Positions 1-8,117 are shown, numbered from the stretch's first letter. The stretch: DNA of 64,000 nt from an uncultured Porphyromonadaceae bacterium (GCA_937921035.1 CALEUL010000033.1:1-64000); one strand, 5' to 3'. Program-made: numbers and translations. The notes: generated from the sequence alone by a model not told the origin.

Positions 1-76
1 AAACAATATTAGTTAATCCGCTCTAAAAGTGTCAACCTAAATCAGGGAAGGTCATCTTTTTCATAACATTCAGTGT

Positions 77-157
77 TTATTTATTTTTTCGGAGTTCGTA
101 CTTTTTAAGATATTCTTGCCAGGTATCCCACCACACGGTTTTGCCATTATCATTATT
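77..157 (-). pseudogene. Possible 3' remnant of a lost gene
   Basis: On the minus strand an open stretch of about 26 codons closed by TAA reads as protein-like sequence (GKTVWWDTWQEYLKKYE and a basic tail). It is preceded directly by an in-frame stop, so it has no start or body. The Trp- and Lys-rich ending resembles the C-terminus of small hypothetical proteins, which suggests a decayed gene downstream of the RHS locus. The rest of 1-197 is AT-rich with no other gene visible. Short enough to be chance. Confidence 0.25.
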
Positions 158-197
158 CTACACACCAAACGCAAGTAATAGATTAATTCAGTTGAAT

Positions 198-665
198 TTA
201 TTCAAACATCGCCGTCCATTTATTATATTGATAACCCCAGGCTGGCCTGTATATCTTATTTGAGTCCTTTGTGCAATATAGCCTAAGAGACATAATGCTG
301 TCTATATCCCAGACAAATAACTGCAATATAGTGTCGGGGCTGTTATAAAAACTATTGTATAAACTTGCGTAATCCCCTCCTAAGTAACCTTTATAATTGG
401 CACGCACGGTAATAGATTCAGTATACCAGGGAACTCCATAAAGTTGAGATATTTGGTTGACATCGAGATGTCTGATTTTCAAAAAGCGCAGGGGAATATA
501 ATCTTCTCTTTCCCAGGGCACGGTACTGTCGCCATCTACACAAAGAATAGTAGTCCTGTCGGGAATATGGTTATCGATACACGTTTCTTCTGCTTTTTTA
601 AACGTGCAACTTTGCAACATGCATATAGCCACAATAATAATTAATGCTAATGTACTTCTTACCAT
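198..665 (-). CDS. Small lipoprotein, candidate immunity protein for the RHS protein
   Basis: The protein has 155 residues. It starts with a short hydrophobic signal (MVRSTLALIIIVAICMLQSC) whose lipobox places the acylated cysteine at residue 20, so it should be an exported lipoprotein. The rest is a soluble domain rich in Trp, Tyr and Asp that I do not recognise. The chosen ATG overlaps the TGG-TAA end of the upstream RHS gene by 7 bases; a longer reading to 728 would run inside that gene. The overlap makes translational coupling likely. A membrane-anchored small protein directly 3' of a polymorphic secreted protein with a protease tip is the usual layout of an effector and its immunity protein, but that role is inferred from position only. 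Alternatives are an accessory lipoprotein or an unrelated cargo gene. Base composition is AT-rich like the adjacent toxin-tip region and unlike the RHS core. Confidence 0.7.
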   Translation of the reverse strand: MVRSTLALIIIVAICMLQSCTFKKAEETCIDNHIPDRTTILCVDGDSTVPWEREDYIPLRFLKIRHLDVNQISQLYGVPWYTESITVRANYKGYLGGDYASLYNSFYNSPDTILQLFVWDIDSIMSLRLYCTKDSNKIYRPAWGYQYNKWTAMFE

Positions 666-2401
666 GATTCGTGATTGTTTCGATTTCGTATTTCTGTAGT
701 ATTGAATATATTGGTAGGAGACCACCATTTTTCAGAATTTTCGAGGTGTTTATCTAACACTCCTTTGAATAGTATCGTCAGGGTGCCAGAACTTATTTTT
801 ACATCTTCATCAGCGGCTTCTGCCATGATATCACCGTCCCATTTTGGGTCAATAGGTTTATGGTGATTAGGGTCTGCATGATCAGTTACGTACTTGTCAG
901 CGATTCCCAGTAAGTGCCCGAATTCATGAGACATGGGGCAATCATCTTTTAAGTAGCGATGCTTTTCACTGCCGTTGCGTATTTTCCCGCGATTCATGGC
1001 CGGTATTTCTACTGCTGAAGTCTTGCCTTTATCAACAACTTCCATATAGTTGTTGATGCCATTATAATCGCGTTTTTCGTTTCTGCGCAGGGTTCGGACT
1101 TTTACGTCCCATGTAACATTATATATTTCACCTTTGTACTTTACCGCCGATATACTGCCCCATTTGGACATTATGTCTCTCTGGTATATTCCGGCAAGCG
1201 ATGAATTTGCTTTATTACCGGTGAGAATAACGTTAGCTTTGACGGTTATACTATGGTCTTTTACGATTATCCTTGCATCAAGGCCGTCGGGGTCTATGAG
1301 GTTCACGGGGTTGGCGGCGCAGTGAGACCAGGGGCTTAGGGGGGTGTAGTCGTAGGCGTGTTTGTCGGGAGTGATGAAGTGCATCAGCACGGGGTCGTGC
1401 ATGCGGGCGGTGTTGTCGTACCAGTCGAGGCCACCGAAGCTAATCCAGTGATTGCCTATGTGGTGTCGGTCGCTTGGAAGCCCGGCGTCGGGAACGTTAT
1501 CGTCGTCGCCGTCGAGTACAAACGGGGTGCCGGATGGGTAAAGGGCGGAGCGTCGGTGTACATTTCCCTCCGAATCGACAAGTGCCATTACGGATTCCTG
1601 GCGGTTTGTCAGGTACCAGTACTGGCACCGTTCGCGAAGGTCGTAGAATCCCACCGGGGTGTTCACGCGCAGGTGGCTTCCGGCCGGCGTTGTGGCATTT
1701 TCGAAACAGCCGAAGAACTGGCTCGAACGTGTGAGTGTCCGTTTTCGCTGGCTTACGATCGTGTCGCCCTTTGAATTGACCTTTATAACGGTCTCTATAT
1801 AAGGCACATGTGTGCGGCGGAGACGCAGTTTGCCGTCGGCGCTTACATCGGAGTATACGCTGAAGCCAGCAGCAGTAACCGATTGCGGAATGTCGCTCCA
1901 GTCCTTGTACGTTATGCCGGTTATACCGCGCGTGCCGTCGGCGACGAGCCGTCCGGCCTCGTCGTAGGCCAGCGTGTAGTCTCCTGCGGGGATGCGTCCA
2001 ACTCGCTCACCGTAGTAGGGCGCGGATACGTCCCGCACGCCTGTGGCCATACCGGACGTGTAGCTGATTACGGAGTTCTGTATGTCGGCGCCGCGGAATA
2101 CACGCCTCAGCGAGCGCACATTGGCGTCGAGGTCTGTGTCGATGGTTTCAGAATACAGGCTGTCGTCGCTGATGCCGCTGCGGAGACGCCCCAGTCCGTC
2201 GTAGTACTGCGTTTGCTCGCGTACTTGGCTGTCGCTGCCCGTGCTGTCGGTGAATACATAAGTCCGCACATAATTGGACACTGCCGCACCGCTCACGGCA
2301 GCGTTGCCACTCCATGCAAAAAGCACGGACAACAGCACAACGGCAACAGCCGCCCGTACCGACGTATATCGAGTTTTATTATGCTTTGAACCTGTACACA
2401 T
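659..2401 (-). CDS. RHS-family secreted protein with C-terminal metzincin-type metalloprotease domain
   Basis: The product has 580 residues. The ATG at 2401 is preferred because the reading at 2437 begins inside a -7 box. The N-terminus has a basic stretch and a hydrophobic signal segment (about residues 16-35). Residues about 45-373 form a short RHS/YD-repeat region (YDEAGRL; tail ARMHDPVLMHFITPDK ... NPVNLIDPDG), which is the conserved boundary after which RHS tips vary. Residues 374-580 are a distinct domain with HExxHxxGxxD (His492, Glu493, His496, Gly499, Asp502) and a likely Met-turn (DIM, Met526), the zinc signature of metzincin/snapalysin-like peptidases. Polymorphic RHS toxins with metallopeptidase tips are known as a class; this combination I cannot name. 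At under 600 residues the core is much shorter than full RHS shells, so it may be a degenerate cassette or an adhesin-like exported form. The tip is AT-richer than the core. The next gene overlaps its stop. Confidence 0.8.
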   Translation of the reverse strand: MCTGSKHNKTRYTSVRAAVAVVLLSVLFAWSGNAAVSGAAVSNYVRTYVFTDSTGSDSQVREQTQYYDGLGRLRSGISDDSLYSETIDTDLDANVRSLRRVFRGADIQNSVISYTSGMATGVRDVSAPYYGERVGRIPAGDYTLAYDEAGRLVADGTRGITGITYKDWSDIPQSVTAAGFSVYSDVSADGKLRLRRTHVPYIETVIKVNSKGDTIVSQRKRTLTRSSQFFGCFENATTPAGSHLRVNTPVGFYDLRERCQYWYLTNRQESVMALVDSEGNVHRRSALYPSGTPFVLDGDDDNVPDAGLPSDRHHIGNHWISFGGLDWYDNTARMHDPVLMHFITPDKHAYDYTPLSPWSHCAANPVNLIDPDGLDARIIVKDHSITVKANVILTGNKANSSLAGIYQRDIMSKWGSISAVKYKGEIYNVTWDVKVRTLRRNEKRDYNGINNYMEVVDKGKTSAVEIPAMNRGKIRNGSEKHRYLKDDCPMSHEFGHLLGIADKYVTDHADPNHHKPIDPKWDGDIMAEAADEDVKISSGTLTILFKGVLDKHLENSEKWWSPTNIFNTTEIRNRNNHESW

Positions 2402-2434
2402 AATGCTCGCCGTCTGTCTGAACATACAATGCGC

Positions 2435-2442
2435 CAAATATA
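2435..2442 (-). promoter_or_regulatory. -7 box of the RHS-metzincin gene
   Basis: The minus strand reads TATATTTG, an exact match to the Bacteroidetes -7 consensus TAnnTTTG. It puts the transcript start near 2428, so the ATG at 2401 has a leader of about 27 bases. No clear TTTG -33 box is seen. The box lies about 50 bases from the edge of the MITE-like element. Confidence 0.5.
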
Positions 2443-2484
2443 CGATTATTATCTGATAATAAAAGCGATTCTGTTGATTTTTTC

Positions 2485-2493
2485 AATCAAAAT
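2485..2493. repeat. 9-bp target-site duplication, left copy
   Basis: AATCAAAAT directly flanks the left end of the element at 2494-2760. The same nine bases flank its right end (2761-2769). Confidence 0.7.
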
Positions 2494-2536
2494 TATTGGT
2501 GTCCGCTAAAACTTTCAAGCCCTATTTGGCTTTTTA

Positions 2537-2557
2537 TTTTCCTCGGACAGCCGATAT
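2537..2557 (+). repeat. 21-bp internal direct repeat of the MITE, copy 1
   Basis: The 21 bases, with core TCCTCGGACAGCCGATA, recur exactly at 2661-2681. About 12 bases further on, both copies are followed by a similar AGGGGCTT-like segment, so the underlying degenerate unit may be about 40 bases. Confidence 0.75.
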
Positions 2558-2660
2558 ATTGAATGTGTAGGGGCTTTATTGTGAGATATAAGTCCATTAG
2601 AAGAGCTTAAATTAGGCAAATATGGCATCCTTGTCTATGCATACCATGCGAAAGGAGAAC

Positions 2661-2681
2661 ATTTTCCTCGGACAGCCGATA
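2661..2681 (+). repeat. 21-bp internal direct repeat of the MITE, copy 2
   Basis: This is an exact copy of 2537-2557, 124 bases downstream in the same orientation. It could be a transposase-binding site duplicated within the element, or a trace of an internal duplication. Confidence 0.75.
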
Positions 2682-2760
2682 CAAATACTGAAACAGGGGG
2701 CTTGTCAATGCATAAAATCACTCAAAATAGCCGAGTAAACACATTTACCGGACACCAATA

Positions 2761-2769
2761 AATCAAAAT
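2761..2769. repeat. 9-bp target-site duplication, right copy
   Basis: AATCAAAAT matches 2485-2493 exactly and abuts the right inverted repeat of the element. Confidence 0.7.
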
Positions 2770-2792
2770 CGTAAAGTTTGGCCGACACAGCA

Positions 2793-2815
2793 AACGCCCG
2801 GAAGAACCGGGCGTT
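2793..2815 (-). terminator. Terminator hairpin after the phosphohexomutase gene
   Basis: A perfect 9-bp stem (AACGCCCGG / CCGGGCGTT) with a 5-base loop lies 26 bases past the stop codon. The T run on the minus strand is short (TTT), so termination may be moderate. Confidence 0.6.
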
Positions 2816-2840
2816 CGTAGAGTATGAAGCGGGAAATTTA

Positions 2841-4589
2841 TCAGATACCGAGCGATTTCTTAACTGCGGCAACCTTCTTGTCGGCTTCGGCGTTGCAGCG
2901 GGCATAGTCGGCAAGATCCTTCATGGTGTCGTGAACCTCGATGTAGAACTTGATCTTGGGTTCTGTGCCGGAAGGACGGATGGAAACCTTGGTATTATCG
3001 GCGGTGAAGAACTGGAGCACGTTGGAGGTTACGGGGAAGTCCATCTTGGTAACCTTGCCGTCGCGCATGTCGGTGCAGTTAAGGTCGGCGTAATCCTTTA
3101 CCAGAACCACAGGACTGCCGGCGAGCTCTTTGGGAGGATTAGCGCGGAAATCTATCATCATCTGCTGAATTTCCTCGGCTCCGGTCTTGCCGGGACGAAC
3201 AACGCTTATGCCTACCTCGTGGCTGTAACCGTTCTTAAGATATATTTCCTGTAGCATCTGGTTGAAGTCCATGCCGCGGTCTTTTGCCCAAGCGCATGTT
3301 TCGGCCATCAGCGAGATAGCGCTCACCGAGTCCTTGTCGCGGCAGAAATCCTCAGCCAGGAAGCCATAGCTTTCCTCGCCGCCGCCAAGATAGCGAGCTG
3401 TGCCCTCCAGATCGCGGATAACGTTGGCAATCCACTTGAAGCCGGTGTAGCAGTCGTACATCTTGATATTCTGGTTCTGGGCGATAGCCTTGATAGTTTC
3501 GGTGGTAACGATGGTCTTTACAACATATTCGTTGCCTTTGAGGCGGCCCAGCTCGCGGTTGCGGGTCATGATGTAGTTAAGGAGAATCATCACAATCTGG
3601 TTGCCGTTGAGCAGCAGATATTCGCCGCTGTTGTCGCGGATAACGCAGCCGATACGGTCGGCGTCGGGGTCGGAAGCCAGGATAATGTCGGCGTTCACTT
3701 CCTTGCCCTTGGCGATAGCCATTGCCATTGCCGAAGCATTCTCGGGGTTGGGGGAATCCACAGTGGGGAAATCACCGGAGGGAATATCCTGTTCGGGAAC
3801 ATGGATAATGTTGGTGAAGCCATAGTTGCGCAGCGAGTCGGGAACGAGCTTCACACCGGTGCCGTGGATAGGGGTGTATACAATCTTGAGGTCGGCGTGG
3901 CGCTTGATCACCTCGGGGTCGAGCGACAGAGCCTTGATATCGGCAAGGAACTTCTGGTCCATAGCGTCGCCGATAATCTCGATAAGTTCAGGATTGCCCT
4001 GGAACTTGATGTCGTTTACGGATTTGATACGGTTAACGTTGTCGATGATATTCACATCGTGCGGGGCGATAATCTGAGCGCCGTCGCTCCAGTATGCCTT
4101 ATAGCCGTTGTACTCCTTGGGGTTGTGCGAAGCGGTGATGTTTACGCCGCTCTGGCATCCCAACTGACGGATAGCATAGGAGAGTTCGGGAGTAGGACGG
4201 AACGAATCGAAGAGATATACCTTGATGCCGTTGGCCGAGAAAATGTTTGCGACGATTTCGGCGAACTTGCGTGAATTGTTGCGCACGTCGTGGCCCACAA
4301 CAACACTTATCTGGGGCAGGTCGGCGAAAGCCTCGTGCAGATAGTTGGCGAGGCCCTGTGTTGCAGCGCCTACGGTGTATATGTTCATGCGGTTGGAGCC
4401 TGCGCCCATAATGCCGCGGAGACCGCCGGTGCCGAATTCAAGGTCGCGATAGAACGAATCGATAAGTTCGGTCTTGTCGTCAGCGGCGAGCATGCGTCGC
4501 ACCTCAGCCTTGGTTTCTTCGTCGTAGCCATCGCCGAGCCAGGTTTCGGCCTTTGCCGTTACCTGAGCAAGGAGTTCATTGTTTTCCAT
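2841..4589 (-). CDS. Phospho-sugar mutase (phosphoglucomutase/phosphomannomutase)
   Basis: This 582-residue protein belongs to the alpha-D-phosphohexomutase family and interconverts hexose 1- and 6-phosphates in the cytoplasm, feeding glycogen, nucleotide-sugar and envelope glycan synthesis. All four family signatures are present: the phosphoserine loop TASHNPKEYNGYK, the magnesium loop DPDADRIG, the sugar-recognition loop GGGEESYG and the C-terminal phosphate-binding RPSGTEPK. The length fits the long bacterial phosphoglucomutase group. It is a single-gene unit with its own -7 box at 4636-4643 and a hairpin terminator. The exact sugar specificity (glucose or mannose) cannot be read from sequence alone. 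Confidence 0.93.
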   Translation of the reverse strand: MENNELLAQVTAKAETWLGDGYDEETKAEVRRMLAADDKTELIDSFYRDLEFGTGGLRGIMGAGSNRMNIYTVGAATQGLANYLHEAFADLPQISVVVGHDVRNNSRKFAEIVANIFSANGIKVYLFDSFRPTPELSYAIRQLGCQSGVNITASHNPKEYNGYKAYWSDGAQIIAPHDVNIIDNVNRIKSVNDIKFQGNPELIEIIGDAMDQKFLADIKALSLDPEVIKRHADLKIVYTPIHGTGVKLVPDSLRNYGFTNIIHVPEQDIPSGDFPTVDSPNPENASAMAMAIAKGKEVNADIILASDPDADRIGCVIRDNSGEYLLLNGNQIVMILLNYIMTRNRELGRLKGNEYVVKTIVTTETIKAIAQNQNIKMYDCYTGFKWIANVIRDLEGTARYLGGGEESYGFLAEDFCRDKDSVSAISLMAETCAWAKDRGMDFNQMLQEIYLKNGYSHEVGISVVRPGKTGAEEIQQMMIDFRANPPKELAGSPVVLVKDYADLNCTDMRDGKVTKMDFPVTSNVLQFFTADNTKVSIRPSGTEPKIKFYIEVHDTMKDLADYARCNAEADKKVAAVKKSLGI

Positions 4590-4635
4590 TTGGTGAGTTA
4601 TGTTTATGTTATTTACGATTTTGCTGGTGTGGTAG

Positions 4636-4643
4636 CAAAATTA
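4636..4643 (-). promoter_or_regulatory. -7 box of the phosphohexomutase gene
   Basis: TAATTTTG on the minus strand gives a predicted leader of about 40 bases before the ATG at 4589. Confidence 0.55.
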
Positions 4644-4719
4644 AACTTTTGGTATCAGATATACAAATATTTCACCGAATAAGTTTGCCCCAAAGTGCGG
4701 AGTGCAATATCGAATTTGT

Positions 4720-6093
4720 CTATCTCATCAGCTCGACAACACTTTCCGGCACCATTACATTCCCGACGTCATCTTTCGGTGTATTTTTAAGGAACAAAAT
4801 CGGAACAATAGTGTAGTTACTGGCAAAGGGTAACATTCCGGCCTTGCGAAGAAGTTCCGTCGTAAGTTGCTTTCCATTCTCCTGATTCGTCCACTTGCAC
4901 TCGCCTACCAACAGATATTTCTTATCAAGAGATTCGGCCATAACATCGAATTCCACTTGTTCAGGTTTCTTCTTCTCGTCGAGGACCGTTCCCCACCAGC
5001 GCCTTGCTTTGCCGTAGGCAATACCTTTGACAGAATTTCCCATAACGGCGTCGCGGCAGAATTTCTCCCAATGCCGGCTCACATATTCAGAGAAATGGGC
5101 GTCCAAGGCCTGCTCTATAGGCAAACGGCGTCCAAGTTCGATAAACGAGCGGTTAGGCACCACAAACTGATAATAAAACGCCATATACGGGTCGGCGATT
5201 TTATAAAAGCTCTTCTTCGTATTCTTTTCATCTATTCCGAATAGAACGTCCTTTTCCAGAAAACCAAGATCTATTAGTTTCTTCAACGGCCTCGACAGAT
5301 TGGTTGCAGGTTCATTGCAACGAGCGGCTATCTCGGAAAGACGGTTTGCGCCGGTTCCGATATAGGACATTATCGTTGTTGTCTTAACAACATCTTTCAC
5401 ATCATCCTGGAACAGCTTTATAGGTTCCTCGTAAAGACTACCGTTTACCGAAAAGATATTGTGCCACAATGCATCATCAAGCGACTTACGGTTTTCACGC
5501 AATTCCCAATAGCGCGGAACACCTCCCCATACAGCATATTCTTCAACAGCGCTGGTCGCATCAAGATTCAAAGCCTCACAGATATACGGCAATCGTATCG
5601 GCGCCAACTTCATTATTTCGTCAGCACGACCATAGAGAGGTGAAGTTGAATCGAGAAACAATCCATACATCATGTTCTGCGATGAACCGCAAAGCACAAG
5701 ATTGTATTTCAGCTGCTTCTCGTCAATAAGTTTTTGAAGTACTGATGGAAATTCGGCTGATTGCTCCACAAGATACGGAAACTCATCCAGACACAGAGTA
5801 AAACGCTTGTCAGTCCGATAATTAAGCGCACGAAGCAATGTTTCCCAATCAGGATACACAACCTTGTCGAAATCAGGAAACATCTGAGCTATCATTTTAG
5901 CGAGCAGCGCTATCTGATGCTGGCATTCTGAACGGTCGGCAAGAAAATAAATATCTTTATCCGTCAACACCTTCTTGACAAGTGTTGATTTGCCAAGTCT
6001 TCTACGACCGTACATCACTACCAACGAAGACTTATCGCGAGATAGAGCATCGCGCAGCCGTGCTGTTTCTTCTATCCTATCAACGAATTCCAT
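4720..6093 (-). CDS. AAA-type ATPase with C-terminal DUF234 domain
   Basis: This 457-residue cytoplasmic protein opens with a P-loop (GRRRLGKST, residues 29-37) and has a Walker B-like strand LCLDEFPYL near residue 105, typical of the archaeal-ATPase/AAA_14 group. A winged-helix-like middle (ANRLSEIAARC ... LSRPLKKLIDLGFLEK) is followed by the C-terminal DUF234 region with conserved EFDVMAES and VGECKW, a fold related to restriction-endonuclease-like nucleases. Such proteins are common and numerous in Bacteroidales, often as accessory genes. Their role is not established; DNA handling or toxin-like functions have been suggested. It stands alone with its own -7 box at 6116-6123 and no partner gene. 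No signal peptide or membrane segment is seen. Confidence 0.85.
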   Translation of the reverse strand: MEFVDRIEETARLRDALSRDKSSLVVMYGRRRLGKSTLVKKVLTDKDIYFLADRSECQHQIALLAKMIAQMFPDFDKVVYPDWETLLRALNYRTDKRFTLCLDEFPYLVEQSAEFPSVLQKLIDEKQLKYNLVLCGSSQNMMYGLFLDSTSPLYGRADEIMKLAPIRLPYICEALNLDATSAVEEYAVWGGVPRYWELRENRKSLDDALWHNIFSVNGSLYEEPIKLFQDDVKDVVKTTTIMSYIGTGANRLSEIAARCNEPATNLSRPLKKLIDLGFLEKDVLFGIDEKNTKKSFYKIADPYMAFYYQFVVPNRSFIELGRRLPIEQALDAHFSEYVSRHWEKFCRDAVMGNSVKGIAYGKARRWWGTVLDEKKKPEQVEFDVMAESLDKKYLLVGECKWTNQENGKQLTTELLRKAGMLPFASNYTIVPILFLKNTPKDDVGNVMVPESVVELMR

Positions 6094-6115
6094 ATCCTAC
6101 AATTATTATGTTCTG

Positions 6116-6123
6116 CAAACATA
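6116..6123 (-). promoter_or_regulatory. -7 box of the AAA/DUF234 gene
   Basis: TATGTTTG on the minus strand matches TAnnTTTG, about 23 bases before the ATG at 6093. Confidence 0.45.
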
Positions 6124-6168
6124 ATGTTTTTGCGGCATAATTCCAAATTTTTCTCGTTTAAAACAACA

Positions 6169-6192
6169 AAGGCGCCCCGGTGGAGGCGCCTT
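6169..6192 (-). terminator. Intrinsic terminator of efp
   Basis: An 8-bp stem (AAGGCGCC / GGCGCCTT) is followed on the minus strand by TTTGTTGTTTT. It lies just after the efp stop codon. Confidence 0.75.
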
Positions 6193-6214
6193 GTATAATG
6201 ATGCGGCGAAGCGA

Positions 6215-6778
6215 TTATTTTACGCGGCTTACGTAGGAGCCGTCGCGGGTGTCAACTTCAACCTTGTCGCCGGTGTTGACAAAGAGGGGCACGCGGATTT
6301 CGGCGCCGGTCTCGAGTGTGGCGGGCTTGAGGGTGTTGGTGGCGGTATCGCCCTTGATGCCGGGTTCGGTATAGGTTACTTCCAGAACCACCTTGATAGG
6401 CATTTCGGCGTACAGGACGGTTTCTGTGGATGCGTCGCTGACAACTTCCACAACATCGCCTTCTTTCATAAAGGCGGCGCCTGTAACGAGTTCTTTATTG
6501 ATAGGAATCTGTTCGAAAGTTTCCTGGTTCATGAAGATATCGTCGTCGCCCTCGGTATAGAGGTACTGGTAGGGACGGTGCTCTACGCGAACGTCTTCGA
6601 GTTTTTCGCCGATATTGAAGCGGCGTTCCAGAACGCGGCCATCAACAACATCCTTAAGTTTGGTACGCATGAAGGTGTTGCCTTTGCCGGGTTTCACGTG
6701 GAGGAATTCCACGCAGAAATACAGACGGCCGTCCATGCGGATGCAGGTGCCGTTCTTGATGTCTTGAGCGTTAATCAT
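6215..6778 (-). CDS. efp: Elongation factor P
   Basis: The 187-residue protein is translation elongation factor P, which binds between the ribosomal P and E sites and relieves stalling at polyproline stretches. The first domain carries the tip loop VKPGKGNTF, with Lys32 at the position that is modified in many bacteria; the two following OB-like domains end near VDTRDGSYVSRVK. The ATG at 6778 is chosen because the longer reading to 6802 starts inside the -7 box (6800-6807) and the family starts at MxxAQDIKNG. No modification enzyme gene (EpmA- or EarP-like) is in the window. It is a monocistronic unit with a good terminator. Confidence 0.96.
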   Translation of the reverse strand: MINAQDIKNGTCIRMDGRLYFCVEFLHVKPGKGNTFMRTKLKDVVDGRVLERRFNIGEKLEDVRVEHRPYQYLYTEGDDDIFMNQETFEQIPINKELVTGAAFMKEGDVVEVVSDASTETVLYAEMPIKVVLEVTYTEPGIKGDTATNTLKPATLETGAEIRVPLFVNTGDKVEVDTRDGSYVSRVK

Positions 6779-6799
6779 AAGAGTGGTATGAATTTTTTG

Positions 6800-6807
6800 C
6801 AAAGGTA
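6800..6807 (-). promoter_or_regulatory. -7 box of efp
   Basis: TACCTTTG on the minus strand predicts a leader of about 15 bases and settles the start codon at 6778. Confidence 0.55.
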
Positions 6808-6851
6808 GCGCTTTTCCGCCAAAAATGCAATTTTTATTTCTCAGACCCTGC

Positions 6852-8117
6852 TTATTTGTAACGCGCCCAGCGTATCAGGTCCACGAGACGGGGCTTCTTG
6901 CCGTACATGAATATACCCACGCGGTATATCTTGGCACAGAGCCACACCATGAGCAGCACACTCACCACAAGGAGGCCCAGCGAGAGCAGTATCTGCCAGA
7001 GGGGCACCTCGAAAGGTATGCGCGCCATCATGCACATGGGCGATGTGAACGGTATTATCGACAGCCAGAAGGCCATGCCGGACTGCGGATTGTTGATTAC
7101 GGCAATGGAACCGACGATAGCGAGCACGATGGGCATTGTGGGGATGGTGGTGAGCTGCGATGCGTCCTGCACATTATCCACAGCAGAGCCTATAGCGGCG
7201 AAAATCGACGAATAGAACAGGTAGCCGGTGATGAAGAACGCAAGCATATATCCCATATACGACATAATGGTGCCGGAATCGGTTAGCTGGGCGAGCATGG
7301 TTTCCATCTCGGGGTCGGCGCCTGCGGCAGCCTTACCTGTAAGCAGCGGCAGCAGCCATGCCGAACATGCGCCGAGCAATCCTACCCAAATTACAATCTG
7401 CGTGATTGCCACAAGACCTACGCCCACAATCTTGCCAAGCATAAGGTCGGTAGGCTTGACAGATGATACGACGAGCTCGAGCACGCGGTTCGCCTTTTCA
7501 TCGATAATGGATGTCATCACCATCTGGCCGTATATAAGGATGAACATATACAGCACCATATCGGCCGTGAGGGATATAAAATATGACACAGTGGAGGAAA
7601 TTTCGGAATCTTCCTCCTTGTCGATATCCACCACGGGAATGTGCAGGTCCACGCTCACCTCGTCCAGAATCTGGCGCAGGTTCTCAATCTGATAGTTCTG
7701 CAGGCGAGCATCCTCTATCGCTTTTTCCACCTGCGAGTTAATGAATCCGTCGGTAGCCATAGACAGCGAGCCATGCGAGTACATGCGCACGGCATCGTTT
7801 GGGTTGGCCACTGCATCGGCACCGATAACCAGCACGCCGTCGTAGCTGTCGTTCACACGGGCACTGTCGAGAGGTTCGGCGGTAGTAACGATAAAGCGTA
7901 TGTCGTCGTTGCCGCGAAGGTGCGCGGCTATCGTGCCGGTTTCGTCGATAATGGCAATGCTCTTGCTCTCGGGCGAACTGAACACCATTATAAGAGCCGG
8001 CGCTATCATAAGCAGCGCCATGAACAGCGGAGTGAGCAGGGTTGTGATTATGAAGCTTTTGCGCTTCACCCTTTCGAGGTACTCGCGCGATATTACAATT
8101 CCGAGGGCCGATTTCAT
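6852..8117 (-). CDS. ABC-2 type transporter permease (NatB-like)
   Basis: This 421-residue inner-membrane protein has an N-terminal cytoplasmic start (REYLERVKRKSFI), one transmembrane helix near residues 22-45, a large extracytoplasmic domain (about 50-175), and five or so further helices in the C-terminal half, the layout of ABC2_membrane_3/NatB permeases. It pairs with the ATPase encoded just upstream, with which it overlaps by 4 bases (ATGA), so the two are translated together. NatAB-type systems export sodium or drugs in Bacillus; the substrate here is unknown. The extracytoplasmic domain holds long acidic stretches. No dedicated regulator is adjacent. Confidence 0.88.
   Translation of the reverse strand: MKSALGIVISREYLERVKRKSFIITTLLTPLFMALLMIAPALIMVFSSPESKSIAIIDETGTIAAHLRGNDDIRFIVTTAEPLDSARVNDSYDGVLVIGADAVANPNDAVRMYSHGSLSMATDGFINSQVEKAIEDARLQNYQIENLRQILDEVSVDLHIPVVDIDKEEDSEISSTVSYFISLTADMVLYMFILIYGQMVMTSIIDEKANRVLELVVSSVKPTDLMLGKIVGVGLVAITQIVIWVGLLGACSAWLLPLLTGKAAAGADPEMETMLAQLTDSGTIMSYMGYMLAFFITGYLFYSSIFAAIGSAVDNVQDASQLTTIPTMPIVLAIVGSIAVINNPQSGMAFWLSIIPFTSPMCMMARIPFEVPLWQILLSLGLLVVSVLLMVWLCAKIYRVGIFMYGKKPRLVDLIRWARYK

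Larger units (their letters stand above)
2494..2760. mobile_element. MITE-like non-autonomous transposable element, 267 bp
   Basis: The ends are inverted repeats: positions 2494-2510 read TATTGGTGTCCGCTAAA and the reverse complement of 2744-2760 reads TATTGGTGTCCGGTAAA, 16 of 17 identical with the outer 12 perfect. Immediately outside lie two identical 9-bp direct repeats (2485-2493 and 2761-2769), the hallmark of transposition. No transposase or convincing ORF fits inside. The interior carries a 21-bp direct repeat (2537-2557 and 2661-2681). A duplication of this size occurs in several families (for example IS1, IS10-like IS4, IS256), so the parent element cannot be named. It sits between the phosphohexomutase terminator and the RHS promoter. 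Confidence 0.75.

Noticed and set aside
2485..2769. Inverted repeat read as a terminator or a recombinase attachment site
   Set aside because: The arms are 233 bases apart and are flanked by a perfect 9-bp direct repeat, which fits a transposable element much better.
4720..6093. AAA/DUF234 ATPase as part of an anti-phage defence island
   Set aside because: It stands alone between housekeeping genes with its own promoter, and no nuclease, methylase or helicase partner is nearby.
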